Origin: Salinivirgaceae bacterium
Lineage (GTDB): Bacteria > Bacteroidota > Bacteroidia > Bacteroidales > SZUA-534
Direction of reading: 5' to 3'
Assembly (NCBI GenBank): GCA_027858735.1
Contig: JAQICC010000399.1
Coordinates: 1 to 35,923, forward strand
DNA length: 35,923 nt
In this document: positions 25,703 to 34,106 of the stretch, in pieces
How the letters are laid out: every line of letters starts with the position of its first letter
Numbering within the stretch: position 1 is the first letter of the stretch
The notes under the pieces: generated by a model
What the model was told of the DNA's origin: nothing
The model's input: the letters and a program-made list of their open reading frames with translations, nothing else
Databases searched by the model: none
Translations under genes and position numbers: made by a program

Positions 25703-26692
25703 CTACTTCCTAAAATTATATATCGAAAGAGCTCCCATTATGGAACCCCATCCGTATGAAAAATGCAAACACAAAAAAGAATACATTAAATAGAAAAAGT
25801 TTTGCCCCTTACTATTTACATATATAAATACCAATAAACTGAAATAAGATAATAAAGAAACTCCAGCAATTATCAATATCCAAGGTGAGAAAAAGAAAAG
25901 CAACAGACATGGTATTAGGAGCGATAAAACAAAAAATAATGGGATAAAATGCCGTAAGCCCAAGGATGAAAATTTGCGGGTAATGCTCAAGGTTTTTAAA
26001 TTCCAATAACCATTTCCATAATTATTTCTTGCCAAACCCATAAAAGTTTCTCGTGCATAATAAGTGCATTTTAATGTGGGATCCATCCAAATATGGTAAC
26101 CAAAAGATTTAATTCTACTCGATAATTCCATATCATGATTTCGAATTAATTTTTCATTATACAACCCCACTATATCAAATAGCTCCTTTTTATATAAGCC
26201 AAATGGTACTGTATCTACTTCCAATAATTCATCAGCTCCCGTACGAAAGGTTGAATTACCAACACCAAATGGATGGGACAATACGTAACATATAGCGTTC
26301 GATTTTACATTTTCATGTTTTGATTTCGTTTCCAAAACTCCTCCAACCACATCTATATTATCACTTTTTATTAATTGATACAAAATAGCGATATAGTTAA
26401 GCGGGTAAACAGCATGGGCTCCTGCAATTAAAACGTAGTTGTACTTAGCATTCTTAATACCTAAATTGAGGGCAAAAGGTGTTTTCTGTTTTTTATTTTT
26501 TATCCATTGTATGCATGAATATTTTACTTGATAAGTAGAAACAATCTCCCTTGTTTTGTCGGTACTACCTCCATCAACAACCAGAACATCAAGCAAATCG
26601 ATATTATAGCCATTTAAAATAAGTCCATCCAAACATTCGCCTATATATTGCTCTTCGTTAAGGCAAGGAATAACTATTGAAACACCTTCCAT
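25703..26692 (-). CDS. Family 2 glycosyltransferase with C-terminal membrane segments
   Basis: This 329-residue GT-A-fold glycosyltransferase has SIVIPCLNEEQYIGECLDGL at the N-terminus, VLVVDGGSTDKTREIV (DxD-like, binds the nucleotide sugar) near residue 40, and NEKLIRNHDMELSSRIKSFG (acceptor/catalytic ED-like region) near 190. Hydrophobic helices at about 245-325 anchor it in the membrane, as in ExoA-type enzymes. It would add one sugar to the lipid-linked repeat unit on the cytoplasmic face. The start codon overlaps the stop of the preceding GT4 gene by one base (TAATG), which indicates translational coupling. Donor sugar and linkage cannot be told from the sequence. Confidence 0.92.
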   Translation of the reverse strand: MEGVSIVIPCLNEEQYIGECLDGLILNGYNIDLLDVLVVDGGSTDKTREIVSTYQVKYSCIQWIKNKKQKTPFALNLGIKNAKYNYVLIAGAHAVYPLNYIAILYQLIKSDNIDVVGGVLETKSKHENVKSNAICYVLSHPFGVGNSTFRTGADELLEVDTVPFGLYKKELFDIVGLYNEKLIRNHDMELSSRIKSFGYHIWMDPTLKCTYYARETFMGLARNNYGNGYWNLKTLSITRKFSSLGLRHFIPLFFVLSLLIPCLLLFFFSPWILIIAGVSLLSYFSLLVFIYVNSKGQNFFYLMYSFLCLHFSYGWGSIMGALSIYNFRK

Positions 26693-27810
26693 TAATTTAA
26701 TAATTTTTGATAAAGACTCACCAATTTTTGTTCCTCCGATATCCAGTTATATTTTAATGAAACTGATTGTAATCCATTTTTACTCATACTTTGCAATTCT
26801 TCGGTATTCTCTAAAAATTCTACGATTTTAGGAATCTCATCATCAATTTTTTCAATATTTATGCAAATTCCTGCCCTTGTTTTATTGATATAATTTTCAT
26901 ATAAAGGAAAATTGCATAGTATTATGGGCAATCCAAATTGCATGTATTCAAACATTTTTGTAGGTAATGATTCCAAATAATTGGCAACGGGTTTTAAAAA
27001 TACCAACCCAATATCGGCATTTTCTAAATAACTTTGAATTTGGGTAAATTCTATTTTTCCAACTAGTTCAATCTGTTCAGTTAACCCATGCTTATTTATG
27101 TATTTGATTATTTCACTTTTCAAGTTGTCAGAGAATATCTGCCCAACAATTTTTAAAGCACATACAACGTTATGCTGATTTAGCTTTTCAACAAGTTTTA
27201 TCATTTCCCATACGCCTCTATTCTCCGATACTCCACCTGTATAAACGAAGCTATGAGGTTTCTCAAAATTTCTTGTAGCTGAAATATTATCAATCAGAAT
27301 AGGTAAATTAAGCACCACTGTTGATTTCAGTTGTGGATAGTACTTCAAATAAGAATCTTCGGCTAAGACCAAAGCATCGAAAAACAAAATACTAAACCTT
27401 TCCACAAAAAAATAGATTTGTCGCACAAAAGGCTTTAAGCAATTTGGCAACCAATCTTTGGAAGAGATAGAGAGTCGAACATTTTCATGCACATCAAAAA
27501 TTACTTTTTTGCCACTTAACTTAAGCAGAATACCAGAAAGCATTAACTCAGGGTCATGAAAATGAAAAATTACAGCTTTTGTTTTTAGCGCCATCTTTGT
27601 CATTTTAAAGGTTACTGCCAGCATTCTACCTAATCTATTTTTGGGTAAATTATTCGAAATTACTTCAATACCATTTCTAACTTGATTGGATGCTATGGGA
27701 GCTACTAAACACACCTTATATCCAGCATTTTTAAGGCTTATACATTGCTTATGAAATATCCTTATGTCGAATGGAGGGTGAACTGATGTAAGGTGACAAA
27801 TCTTTTGCAT
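26692..27810 (-). CDS. Family 4 (GT-B) glycosyltransferase
   Basis: This 372-residue GT-B enzyme begins KICHLTSVHPPFDIRIFHKQ, a phrase common to polysaccharide GT4 enzymes. The C-terminal donor-binding half carries FVYTGGVSENRGVWEMI and, in PTKMFEYMQFGLPIILCNFP, the E-rich nucleotide-sugar site. There is no signal peptide and the protein should act on the inner-membrane cytoplasmic face. It overlaps the flippase stop and the GT2 start by one base each, so three genes are tightly coupled. Which sugar it transfers is unknown. Confidence 0.93.
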   Translation of the reverse strand: MQKICHLTSVHPPFDIRIFHKQCISLKNAGYKVCLVAPIASNQVRNGIEVISNNLPKNRLGRMLAVTFKMTKMALKTKAVIFHFHDPELMLSGILLKLSGKKVIFDVHENVRLSISSKDWLPNCLKPFVRQIYFFVERFSILFFDALVLAEDSYLKYYPQLKSTVVLNLPILIDNISATRNFEKPHSFVYTGGVSENRGVWEMIKLVEKLNQHNVVCALKIVGQIFSDNLKSEIIKYINKHGLTEQIELVGKIEFTQIQSYLENADIGLVFLKPVANYLESLPTKMFEYMQFGLPIILCNFPLYENYINKTRAGICINIEKIDDEIPKIVEFLENTEELQSMSKNGLQSVSLKYNWISEEQKLVSLYQKLLN

Positions 27811-29105
27811 TAAGAATTCAGATTTTTTTGTTTTAATCGCTTTTCGTATTGATGCAATATACTAAAATTAATAATGCCTGCCACAGCAAAGGCTATTACG
27901 TCAACAACCACATAAAGCTTAAGAAATGATTCAATATTTTCAAAATCAATAAAAAATAACGATACTATTAAAATAAAATAAAATGTCTGCCATAAGGATC
28001 CTATCCCTATTCTTTCAAAAGCTATAAAACTTGAATTAAAAGGCGAAACAACAAACTTAATTGCAAAAGACCAGATTAAAATTTGCGCATAAACACCCGA
28101 ATTTATCCAAGTTTCACCAAAAACCAAAGAGAATATCGGTATCCCAAAAAACTTTATTATCAGTATAAATAGGAGAGCTCCCAGCATTAAAATAAAAAAC
28201 GTTCCTAGCGCATCTTTTTTCACCGATTGCTTATTATTTTTCTTTTGCACAAATTGCTGAACTAATATTTGATTTAATGAAACAGCTATTAATGATAAAG
28301 GGATAATCAATATGCCCCTTGCAAAATCAAAGTATGCAGTTACTTCTGCACTAAACAACCTACTTATCATTATAATAGGCAATAGCCTGCTTATGGCATT
28401 CATTAAGGATGGTAAGGCATTAGATAATGGGAATTTTTTATACTCATTTGACAATTGTGAAATTGTCAATGAATTATCAGCAGCATCCCAACACTTCATT
28501 TTCCCTATATTTCGAATTGTTCTAAAAATTATAACAATATGACCTATTATATCCCCTATAACTAATCCAAAGCCTTTACCCCAATACCCTACAACTGTCT
28601 GTAATCCACCTTCAACAAACCTTCGAACTACTTTATTTGAACCTGATGTTGAAAATTTTTTTAATCGAATTAAAAAGTAATTTAACGCTTGATATGTTGA
28701 GAATATGAATATTGTAATCGGTAAATAAACCAACCAGGAGGAATAGTTTGACGACAAACCAATCAAATTCATAAAGTGAGTGCCAAAAAAGAATAATATG
28801 ATTGCAAAAAACAATACAAATACTGAAGAAATTAAAATGGATAACTTTGTGAGTTTATACCCATCAATATCTGATTTTGGTAATACAATAGCTTGTTCAT
28901 ATCTTAATGAGGCAATCGTAATAGCAATACCAACAACACTCATATAAACCGCAAAGGCACCAAAATCTTCTGGAGAATACAGCCTTCGTAGTACTACTTG
29001 AAAACCAACATACACTAATTGAGCAATTACGGTACCCGAAACAAGTATGCTTAGGTTTTTAGCAATCGGACTTTTCAACAAGTTAATTAGCTTAAGTTTC
29101 GCCAA
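27810..29105 (-). CDS. Polysaccharide flippase (Wzx-like, MATE/PST family)
   Basis: This 431-residue polytopic protein has about 12 membrane segments and the polysaccharide-synthesis family opening (SPIAKNLSILVSGTVIAQLVY). A stretch RYEQAIVLPKSDIDGYKL is typical of Bacteroidota Wzx-like flippases. It would move the undecaprenyl-linked repeat unit from the cytoplasmic to the periplasmic side. The start is a TTG at 29105: an in-frame stop lies two codons upstream and the first ATG would remove the first membrane segment. The stop overlaps the GT4 start by one base. The 144-base gap after the aminotransferase gene shows no obvious terminator. Confidence 0.9.
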   Translation of the reverse strand: MAKLKLINLLKSPIAKNLSILVSGTVIAQLVYVGFQVVLRRLYSPEDFGAFAVYMSVVGIAITIASLRYEQAIVLPKSDIDGYKLTKLSILISSVFVLFFAIILFFFGTHFMNLIGLSSNYSSWLVYLPITIFIFSTYQALNYFLIRLKKFSTSGSNKVVRRFVEGGLQTVVGYWGKGFGLVIGDIIGHIVIIFRTIRNIGKMKCWDAADNSLTISQLSNEYKKFPLSNALPSLMNAISRLLPIIMISRLFSAEVTAYFDFARGILIIPLSLIAVSLNQILVQQFVQKKNNKQSVKKDALGTFFILMLGALLFILIIKFFGIPIFSLVFGETWINSGVYAQILIWSFAIKFVVSPFNSSFIAFERIGIGSLWQTFYFILIVSLFFIDFENIESFLKLYVVVDVIAFAVAGIINFSILHQYEKRLKQKNLNS

Positions 29106-29249
29106 GAGTTATATGTTTTTTCTATTTTGACAGCACTTTTAAAATGATTAAGTTATCCAGATTAAAACGTACTTTAAAGTTTCTATTTCAAATGCAAACT
29201 TCACAAGTTGATTTTATATTTATACTATAAGCCTTTAAAAAATAACAAT

Positions 29250-30383
29250 TTAACCATTCAATGTCTTTACTATGGTAGAGACTACTCGTTCTTTTTGTTC
29301 ATCGATTAAACTTGAGCCTGAAGGTAAACATAAGCCGATATTAAACAATTTTTCGGAGGTTCCATCAACATAAGCCGGGCTCTTCTCAAAAACGGGTTGC
29401 ATATGCATGGGTTTCCATAAATGACGGCTTTCAATATTTTCAGCATCTAGCGCCCAACGAATATCCTCACCGGAAACTCCATTTGTTTTTTCGGGATCAA
29501 CCAAAATAGTGGTTAACCAATAATTGGAATATGCCCTTGGCCGTTGTCTTAAAAACGAAATTCCTTCAAATTTACCCAGTTGCGATAAGTAAAAGTCAAA
29601 GTTTGCCCTGCGTTTTTTCACCCTATTCTCAATAACCTCAAGCTGTCCCCTTCCTATACCAGCTACCACATTGCTCATCCGATAATTATACCCAATATGC
29701 GTATGATGATAATAAGGAAAATCATCTTTTGCTTGTGTCGCTAAAAATCGGGCTTTTTGTATCCATTCCCGATTGCGTGAGATTAAAGCCCCCCCCCCAC
29801 TACTGGTAATAATTTTATTTCCATTAAATGAAATTATTGAAATATCACCCAAAGTACCACAGCGTTGATCTTGGTATTCACTACCTAAGGCTTCGGCTGC
29901 ATCCTCAATAATAGGTATTTCATATTTATCGGCTATCTCGCGTATAGGTTTCATTTTAGCAGGCATCCCATAAAGGTGTACCACAATAATTGCTTTGGGT
30001 TTTTTACCCTTTCCTATTCTGTCAACAATAGCTTTCTCCAACAATTCCGGACTCATGTTCCATGATTCGCTATCACTATCTACGAATATGGGAATTGCTC
30101 CTTGATATACAATTGGATTAACACAAGCTGCAAAAGTAAAAGAAGGTGCTAATACCTCGTCACCAGCCTTTATACCTAAGGTAATTAGCGCCAAATGAAT
30201 TGCAGCCGTACCCGAAGTTAATGCCAAAACGTGAGGAATACCCAGATATTCGCCTAATTCCTTTTCAAAACCAATTAAGTTTGAACCTGCAGGGGCTATA
30301 TAATTCTCATCGAAAGCCAGTTGGATATATTTTTGCTCTTCACCACTCATATGTGGAGGAGAAAGCCAAATTTTTTCTTGCAT
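29250..30383 (-). CDS. PLP-dependent sugar aminotransferase (DegT/DnrJ/EryC1/StrS family)
   Basis: This 377-residue enzyme transfers an amino group to a keto-sugar nucleotide, giving an amino or 4-amino-6-deoxy sugar for the polysaccharide. It opens with KIWLSPPHMSGEEQKYI and has the family core ALTSGTAAIHLALITLGIKAGDEVLAPSF. The PLP lysine is K190 in SFNGNKIITSSGGGAL. The adjacent glycines G196-G198 are encoded by GGG GGG GGG followed by GCT, a run of ten G that could slip. It is closest in style to PglE/LegC-like enzymes, but the substrate is not certain. The matching dehydratase is not in this window. It is first in the run leading to flippase, GT4, GT2 and acyltransferase. Confidence 0.93.
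   Translation of the reverse strand: MQEKIWLSPPHMSGEEQKYIQLAFDENYIAPAGSNLIGFEKELGEYLGIPHVLALTSGTAAIHLALITLGIKAGDEVLAPSFTFAACVNPIVYQGAIPIFVDSDSESWNMSPELLEKAIVDRIGKGKKPKAIIVVHLYGMPAKMKPIREIADKYEIPIIEDAAEALGSEYQDQRCGTLGDISIISFNGNKIITSSGGGALISRNREWIQKARFLATQAKDDFPYYHHTHIGYNYRMSNVVAGIGRGQLEVIENRVKKRRANFDFYLSQLGKFEGISFLRQRPRAYSNYWLTTILVDPEKTNGVSGEDIRWALDAENIESRHLWKPMHMQPVFEKSPAYVDGTSEKLFNIGLCLPSGSSLIDEQKERVVSTIVKTLNG
29789..29798 (-). repeat. Homopolymer of 10 G in the aminotransferase coding strand
   Basis: The plus strand has ten C in a row, so the coding strand has ten G covering codons 196-198 and the first base of codon 199. In a genome this AT-rich, a G10 tract inside a gene is exceptional. 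Gain or loss of one base would shift the frame about halfway through the enzyme. Confidence 0.9.
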
Positions 30384-30416
30384 AATTTAAAATTTAGAGG
30401 TCTAAATATAATAGTT

Positions 30417-30450
30417 AGCCACGAATTACACGAATGAACACGAATAAATA
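30417..30450. repeat. CACGAATT-type intergenic repeat (R1)
   Basis: Three CACGAAT units follow each other with starts 9 and 10 bases apart, beginning with AGCCACGAATTACACGAAT. It sits between the aminotransferase start and the stop of the first Uma2 gene. Confidence 0.75.
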
Positions 30451-30525
30451 TATTATTGATTTTTTTTTATGTGGAAGTTATTGTAGCTATTCCTGTAAAA
30501 TAGACCCCCTAAAATTTTCTAGAGC

Positions 30526-31113
30526 TTAGTCATCTCTGAAAACATCGTCAAGTATGATTTCAAGCTCTGGTAATATTCCTACCCTTACCTTATCACTTTT
30601 TACATATTTTGCATCAAACTGATATTTTCCTCTTTTATCCAGTTTAAAAACATCTACCATGTGTTCTCCCGGGTAAACCATCCAGTATTCTTTTACTCCT
30701 TGTTCCTGATAAAGTTGGAATTTATCCTTAGTATCTTTTTCTGCAGTCGATGGTGATAAAATTTCAATAATAAAATCAGGAGCTCCTATACATCCCCGAT
30801 CATCTAATTTTGACTTGTCGCAGATAATACAAATATCAGGCTGAACCACGGTGTAAGTTTCCTCGTCTGAATTACCTTTTGGAAAGCGCACATCAAAAGG
30901 AGCTGAAAACACACTACAAGGTTTTTTATATAAAAAACTGCTTATTTGTCTAAACAAATCCCCTGATGCTTCTTGATGCTTTCTTGCTGGTGCTGGTGAC
31001 ATTTTAAACAAACGTCCTTTTATTATTTCAATTCGTTCTTGAAACCTCCAAGTAAGATATTGAGCATAATTATAGGTTTTATTTATATCTAATGATGAAA
31101 TATTTGTTTCCAT
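30526..31113 (-). CDS. Uma2-family (DUF820) protein, copy 1
   Basis: This protein of 195 residues is in the Uma2 family of putative PD-(D/E)xK nucleases. The core is VVQPDICIICDKSKLDD, then GAPDFIIEILSPSTAEKD and KFQLYQEQGVKEYWMVYP, the family hallmarks with the acidic residues and the lysine of a restriction-nuclease-like fold. I chose the ATG at 31113, which aligns with the paralogue at 33267-33845. An upstream TTG at 31143 would take ten codons out of a CACGAATT repeat and is unlikely. The family's function is not known with confidence. It lies on the coding strand of the polysaccharide locus between repeats R1 and R2, 72 bases downstream of the fusion gene's stop. Confidence 0.88.
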   Translation of the reverse strand: METNISSLDINKTYNYAQYLTWRFQERIEIIKGRLFKMSPAPARKHQEASGDLFRQISSFLYKKPCSVFSAPFDVRFPKGNSDEETYTVVQPDICIICDKSKLDDRGCIGAPDFIIEILSPSTAEKDTKDKFQLYQEQGVKEYWMVYPGEHMVDVFKLDKRGKYQFDAKYVKSDKVRVGILPELEIILDDVFRDD

Positions 31114-31126
31114 ACCTTTATATTTT

Positions 31127-31160
31127 ACCACGAATTCACACAAATTTACATTAATTATTT
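31127..31160. repeat. CACGAATT-type intergenic repeat (R2)
   Basis: CCACGAATTCACACAAATTTACA is a degenerate copy of the three-unit repeat, immediately upstream of the first Uma2 gene. It overlaps the alternative TTG start of that gene. Confidence 0.6.
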
Positions 31161-31184
31161 AAATGTCTATTGGTTTTTGTGTCA

Positions 31185-33125
31185 TTACAAGAATTTGTCT
31201 TCATGCATAGATTTCCCATTTGCGGTTAAGGCGATTATTTTTAAATCAAGCAAGAGTGACCATTTTTGCATGTACTTTTTATTCACTAAGACTTTATCAG
31301 GAAAAATCACCTTGTCGTTATATTCTTTTGGGTTACCTTGCTTAGCCAATAAATATTCTTCATGCATATATTTTAACGATGCAGCTCCAGTTAAGCCTGG
31401 TTTCAATTGTAAAATAATTCTATCGCTACCTTCTAGCACATCTGCATAGCCCGGCACATCAGGACGAGGCCCAACAAAACTCATATCACCACGAATAATA
31501 TTCCACAACTCTGGTAATTCATCAAATTTATATTTTCGCATAAATTTTCCAAATCGAGTAATTCTGTTTTGTTCTTGTGCTGCCACAGTAGTATTCGATT
31601 TTACTTTTTTCATACTGCGGAATTTGTGCAGTTTGAACGATTTACCATTCTGACCAATACGAACCTGAGTAAATACTACAGGCCATCCCATGGTAAAACT
31701 TACAAACAATACAATTATTACAAGTACTGGGGACAATACAACAATGGCAATAGTCGCTAATAAATAATCAAAAGTTTCCTTGATAAATTTACTTCCAGGC
31801 TTACTCAAGTTAGGAACCAACTTCAATTCACTAATTTCCTGATGGCGAACCAAAAATGAGAGTGAAAAAAGAAAAAGGAATATGGGTACACTGAAAATAC
31901 TATTCCCGCTAAAAAATATAAAGAGGGTACAAACAAAAAGCATCATGGCAAATAGAGGATGCTTATTGAAATACAAAACACTATAATAAAAAGACACAAA
32001 CAAAAAGAAGAGCACAAAAATAGCGCCTAGTATGCCTGAATATAGTAGCGCTGATAATACAGGATTATGTGGATAATCAATTCCAGTTCTATATTTTTCT
32101 CCAAAATCTGTTAAGTAACCAAACCCATTTCCAAAAATTTTTTCTGTTATGGAGTAGTCCTCAAATAATTGTAATGCAAAATCCCATTTCTTTAATTGAT
32201 ATGCTAATTCATTGATCTTTATCTTATCATCATTGAGAGCTGACTGATCGAAGCCAAAATAATTGACCAACCAGTTTTCTTTCTGTTCGGGGTGACTATT
32301 CCATTGGTATATTGCGAATCCTGCAAAAATAACAAAAACAATGGTTGGTATTCTTAGGTTTGAAGCCAAAGAAGTGTTTGACTTATTATGATGGAAAATT
32401 TCCCTTAATTGGACAATGATTAAGACTATAAGGAGCAATAGCAAAAGTATGACACTCCTTGTGGAAAAAGAAAAAACAATATTTAAAATTAAAAGTGATG
32501 CCAACCCTAAGAGCACTACATTATCAGCAATTCCGCCTTTTTTCTGAGCTCGTGGAAAAAGTCCGGTTAAACCTAAAAAAGAATATAGGGCATAGAAATT
32601 TTTATCGTCATTTATAGAAGTCCCCCAGGGTGTTTCAATAGGTATGTGAATATGTAAAAGTTGTAAGGTAAATTTTGACAGCCCTATAGTTGCTACTATA
32701 ATTGAGGTTACCCAAATAACTCGACTCATTCGTCGAAAAACCCAAAAAAATCCTTCGTTATTCTTTGAATAATAGGTTAAAGCAAAAAATATAAATAAGA
32801 AAAAAAAATTTACTGCGTATTCAAGCAAATCACGAAAAGGTTTGTCATAAAACTGATCAGAAAGAAAAATTCCAATACAAAAAAATAATCCCATAAAAAT
32901 TAATGGGTTAAAAGTCTTTAGAAACTCAAAAATATATTCTTTCCGAAAAAGGTTTTCTTTTAATGAGAATAATGTGGCTATAAGTAAAATTCCAACAGAA
33001 GGTAAAAAAAGGTATTTAATTCCAGGTAATACCATACGTAAGAACCATAGCGCAACGCTTATTTGAAAAAGGCGGTTTACCAGCTTGGTTTTATCAATTG
33101 AAATTCGGGAAATTTTATTCTGCAT
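31185..33125 (-). CDS. Fusion of O-antigen polymerase/ligase-like and initiating sugar transferase domains
   Basis: This single 646-residue frame joins two enzymes that are normally separate. Residues 1 to about 430 form a polytopic domain like O-antigen ligases/Wzy polymerases, with many helices and the external loop motif PHNPVLSALLYSGILG (P352, H353, N354). From residue 446 a monotopic phosphoglycosyl transferase of the PglC/WbaP-C type begins: membrane-associated FIKETFDYLLATIAIVVL, KFRSM at 501-505, then FDELPELWNIIRGDMSFVGPRP with the catalytic pair D535-E536. The frame is continuous, and no start or stop lies near the junction. The C-terminal half would start the lipid-linked repeat unit in the cytoplasm, and the N-terminal half would polymerise or ligate it outside. 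It lies between two Uma2 genes in the polysaccharide locus. Confidence 0.88.
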   Translation of the reverse strand: MQNKISRISIDKTKLVNRLFQISVALWFLRMVLPGIKYLFLPSVGILLIATLFSLKENLFRKEYIFEFLKTFNPLIFMGLFFCIGIFLSDQFYDKPFRDLLEYAVNFFFLFIFFALTYYSKNNEGFFWVFRRMSRVIWVTSIIVATIGLSKFTLQLLHIHIPIETPWGTSINDDKNFYALYSFLGLTGLFPRAQKKGGIADNVVLLGLASLLILNIVFSFSTRSVILLLLLLIVLIIVQLREIFHHNKSNTSLASNLRIPTIVFVIFAGFAIYQWNSHPEQKENWLVNYFGFDQSALNDDKIKINELAYQLKKWDFALQLFEDYSITEKIFGNGFGYLTDFGEKYRTGIDYPHNPVLSALLYSGILGAIFVLFFLFVSFYYSVLYFNKHPLFAMMLFVCTLFIFFSGNSIFSVPIFLFLFSLSFLVRHQEISELKLVPNLSKPGSKFIKETFDYLLATIAIVVLSPVLVIIVLFVSFTMGWPVVFTQVRIGQNGKSFKLHKFRSMKKVKSNTTVAAQEQNRITRFGKFMRKYKFDELPELWNIIRGDMSFVGPRPDVPGYADVLEGSDRIILQLKPGLTGAASLKYMHEEYLLAKQGNPKEYNDKVIFPDKVLVNKKYMQKWSLLLDLKIIALTANGKSMHEDKFL

Positions 33126-33147
33126 AAGATTATTGCTCCATTTATGG

Positions 33148-33247
33148 GCACGAAATTAAAGTTTTGTCCACGAATTCAACAAATTATCACGAATTTATTT
33201 TATATTCTATTTTAGCCACAAATTTTCACAAATTAACACGAATTTAA
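33148..33247. repeat. CACGAATT-type intergenic repeats (R3, two copies)
   Basis: Two degenerate copies follow each other. One runs over about 33148-33200 (TCCACGAATTCAACAAATTA, then TCACGAATTTA). The other is at 33214-33246 (AGCCACAAATTTTCACAAAT, then TAACACGAATTTA). They occupy most of the gap between the fusion gene start and the second Uma2 stop. Confidence 0.7.
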
Positions 33248-33266
33248 ATAATTGTAATATTTGTTT

Positions 33267-33845
33267 TTACGCAAAAACTTTGGTAAGGTCTATTTCAAGA
33301 TCATTGAAAATATTGACTTTTAATCTATCTTGGTTGGCATATTTGCCTGAATGAATATATTTATTTTCTTCATTTAAAAGAAAAACATCTACCATTTCAT
33401 CTTCCGGCGCAACAATCCAGTACTCTCGAACACCAGCTTCTTGATAAATTTCAAATTTTTCATGAACATCTTTCTGGGCTGTTCTGGGTGATGAAATTTC
33501 GATAATGAAATCAGGAGCACCATTACATCCCTGATCATCAAGCTTATTTAAATCGCATATTACACATAAATCAGGTTGCACAACTGTGTATGGATTATTA
33601 TTATTCTCTAGCGGTAACCTTACATCAAAAGGAGCTGTATAAACTTCGCATTTTTTATTATCGAAATAGTTCAATAATATTCTTGATAATTTAATTGATA
33701 TTTTCTGATGCCTACGAGCCGGAGCCGGTGACATTCTATAAATTTTACCTTTAATGAGTTCAACACGTTCCTGAAAACGCCACATTAAATAATCAGCGTA
33801 GGTATAAGTTTTATTTGGATCGAGTAATGAGATATCTGTAATCAT
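33267..33845 (-). CDS. Uma2-family (DUF820) protein, copy 2
   Basis: This 192-residue protein is a paralogue of the gene at 30526-31113; by eye about half of the positions match. Shared blocks are MSPAPARRHQ, VVQPDLCVICDLNKLDDQGC, GAPDFIIEISSPRTAQKD and KFEIYQEAGVREYWIVAPE. It therefore has the same putative PD-(D/E)xK-like core. The ATG at 33845 fits the other copy's start. It is on the same strand and lies upstream of the fusion gene, while the other copy lies downstream, so the fusion is sandwiched between two directly oriented paralogues. Repeats R3 and R4 bracket it. Function unknown. Confidence 0.88.
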   Translation of the reverse strand: MITDISLLDPNKTYTYADYLMWRFQERVELIKGKIYRMSPAPARRHQKISIKLSRILLNYFDNKKCEVYTAPFDVRLPLENNNNPYTVVQPDLCVICDLNKLDDQGCNGAPDFIIEISSPRTAQKDVHEKFEIYQEAGVREYWIVAPEDEMVDVFLLNEENKYIHSGKYANQDRLKVNIFNDLEIDLTKVFA

Positions 33846-33860
33846 ATTCTATTTCTTTTG

Positions 33861-33898
33861 TCCACAAATTTGCACGAATTATCACTAATTATCACGGA
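33861..33898. repeat. CACGAATT-type intergenic repeat (R4)
   Basis: TCCACAAATTTGCACGAATT, then ATCACTAATT and ATCACGG, gives a copy with units at the same 9-10 base spacing. It separates the second Uma2 gene from hicA. Confidence 0.65.
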
Positions 33899-33914
33899 TA
33901 ATATTTTAAGTATG

Positions 33915-34106
33915 TTACTTCAGTACATCAACAACACCCAAATCTTTGCAAATTTTCCTACAAAGATTTTCTTTTATATCAGGATGACGGGGTATTGTTG
34001 TCATCTTTGCATTGATAGAATTTTTAAATAATGAATGTCTACCTCTTTCTCTGTGCAATAAACAATTGAATCCTTTAAGATGTTTTAGCAACTTATACCG
34101 CTTCAT
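33915..34106 (-). CDS. hicA: HicA-type mRNA interferase toxin
   Basis: This 63-residue protein is a HicA toxin, a small double-stranded-RNA-binding-fold ribonuclease. The catalytic histidine is H24 in RERGRHSLFK, the position occupied by the essential histidine in the GSH motif of the family; here the serine before it is an arginine. It ends in IPRHPDIKENLCRKICKDLG, the typical C-terminal helix region. It overlaps the antitoxin stop by one base (TAATG), so the pair is translationally coupled, with the antitoxin first. The module lies between repeats R4 and R5 within the polysaccharide locus, on its strand. Confidence 0.85.
   Translation of the reverse strand: MKRYKLLKHLKGFNCLLHRERGRHSLFKNSINAKMTTIPRHPDIKENLCRKICKDLGVVDVLK

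Noticed and set aside
31114-31143. Longer start (TTG) for the first Uma2 gene
   Set aside because: The extra ten codons come from a CACGAATT repeat, and the paralogue's start corresponds to the ATG at 31113.
30526-33845. Restriction-modification system
   Set aside because: Uma2 proteins have a nuclease-like core, but there is no methyltransferase or specificity gene nearby.
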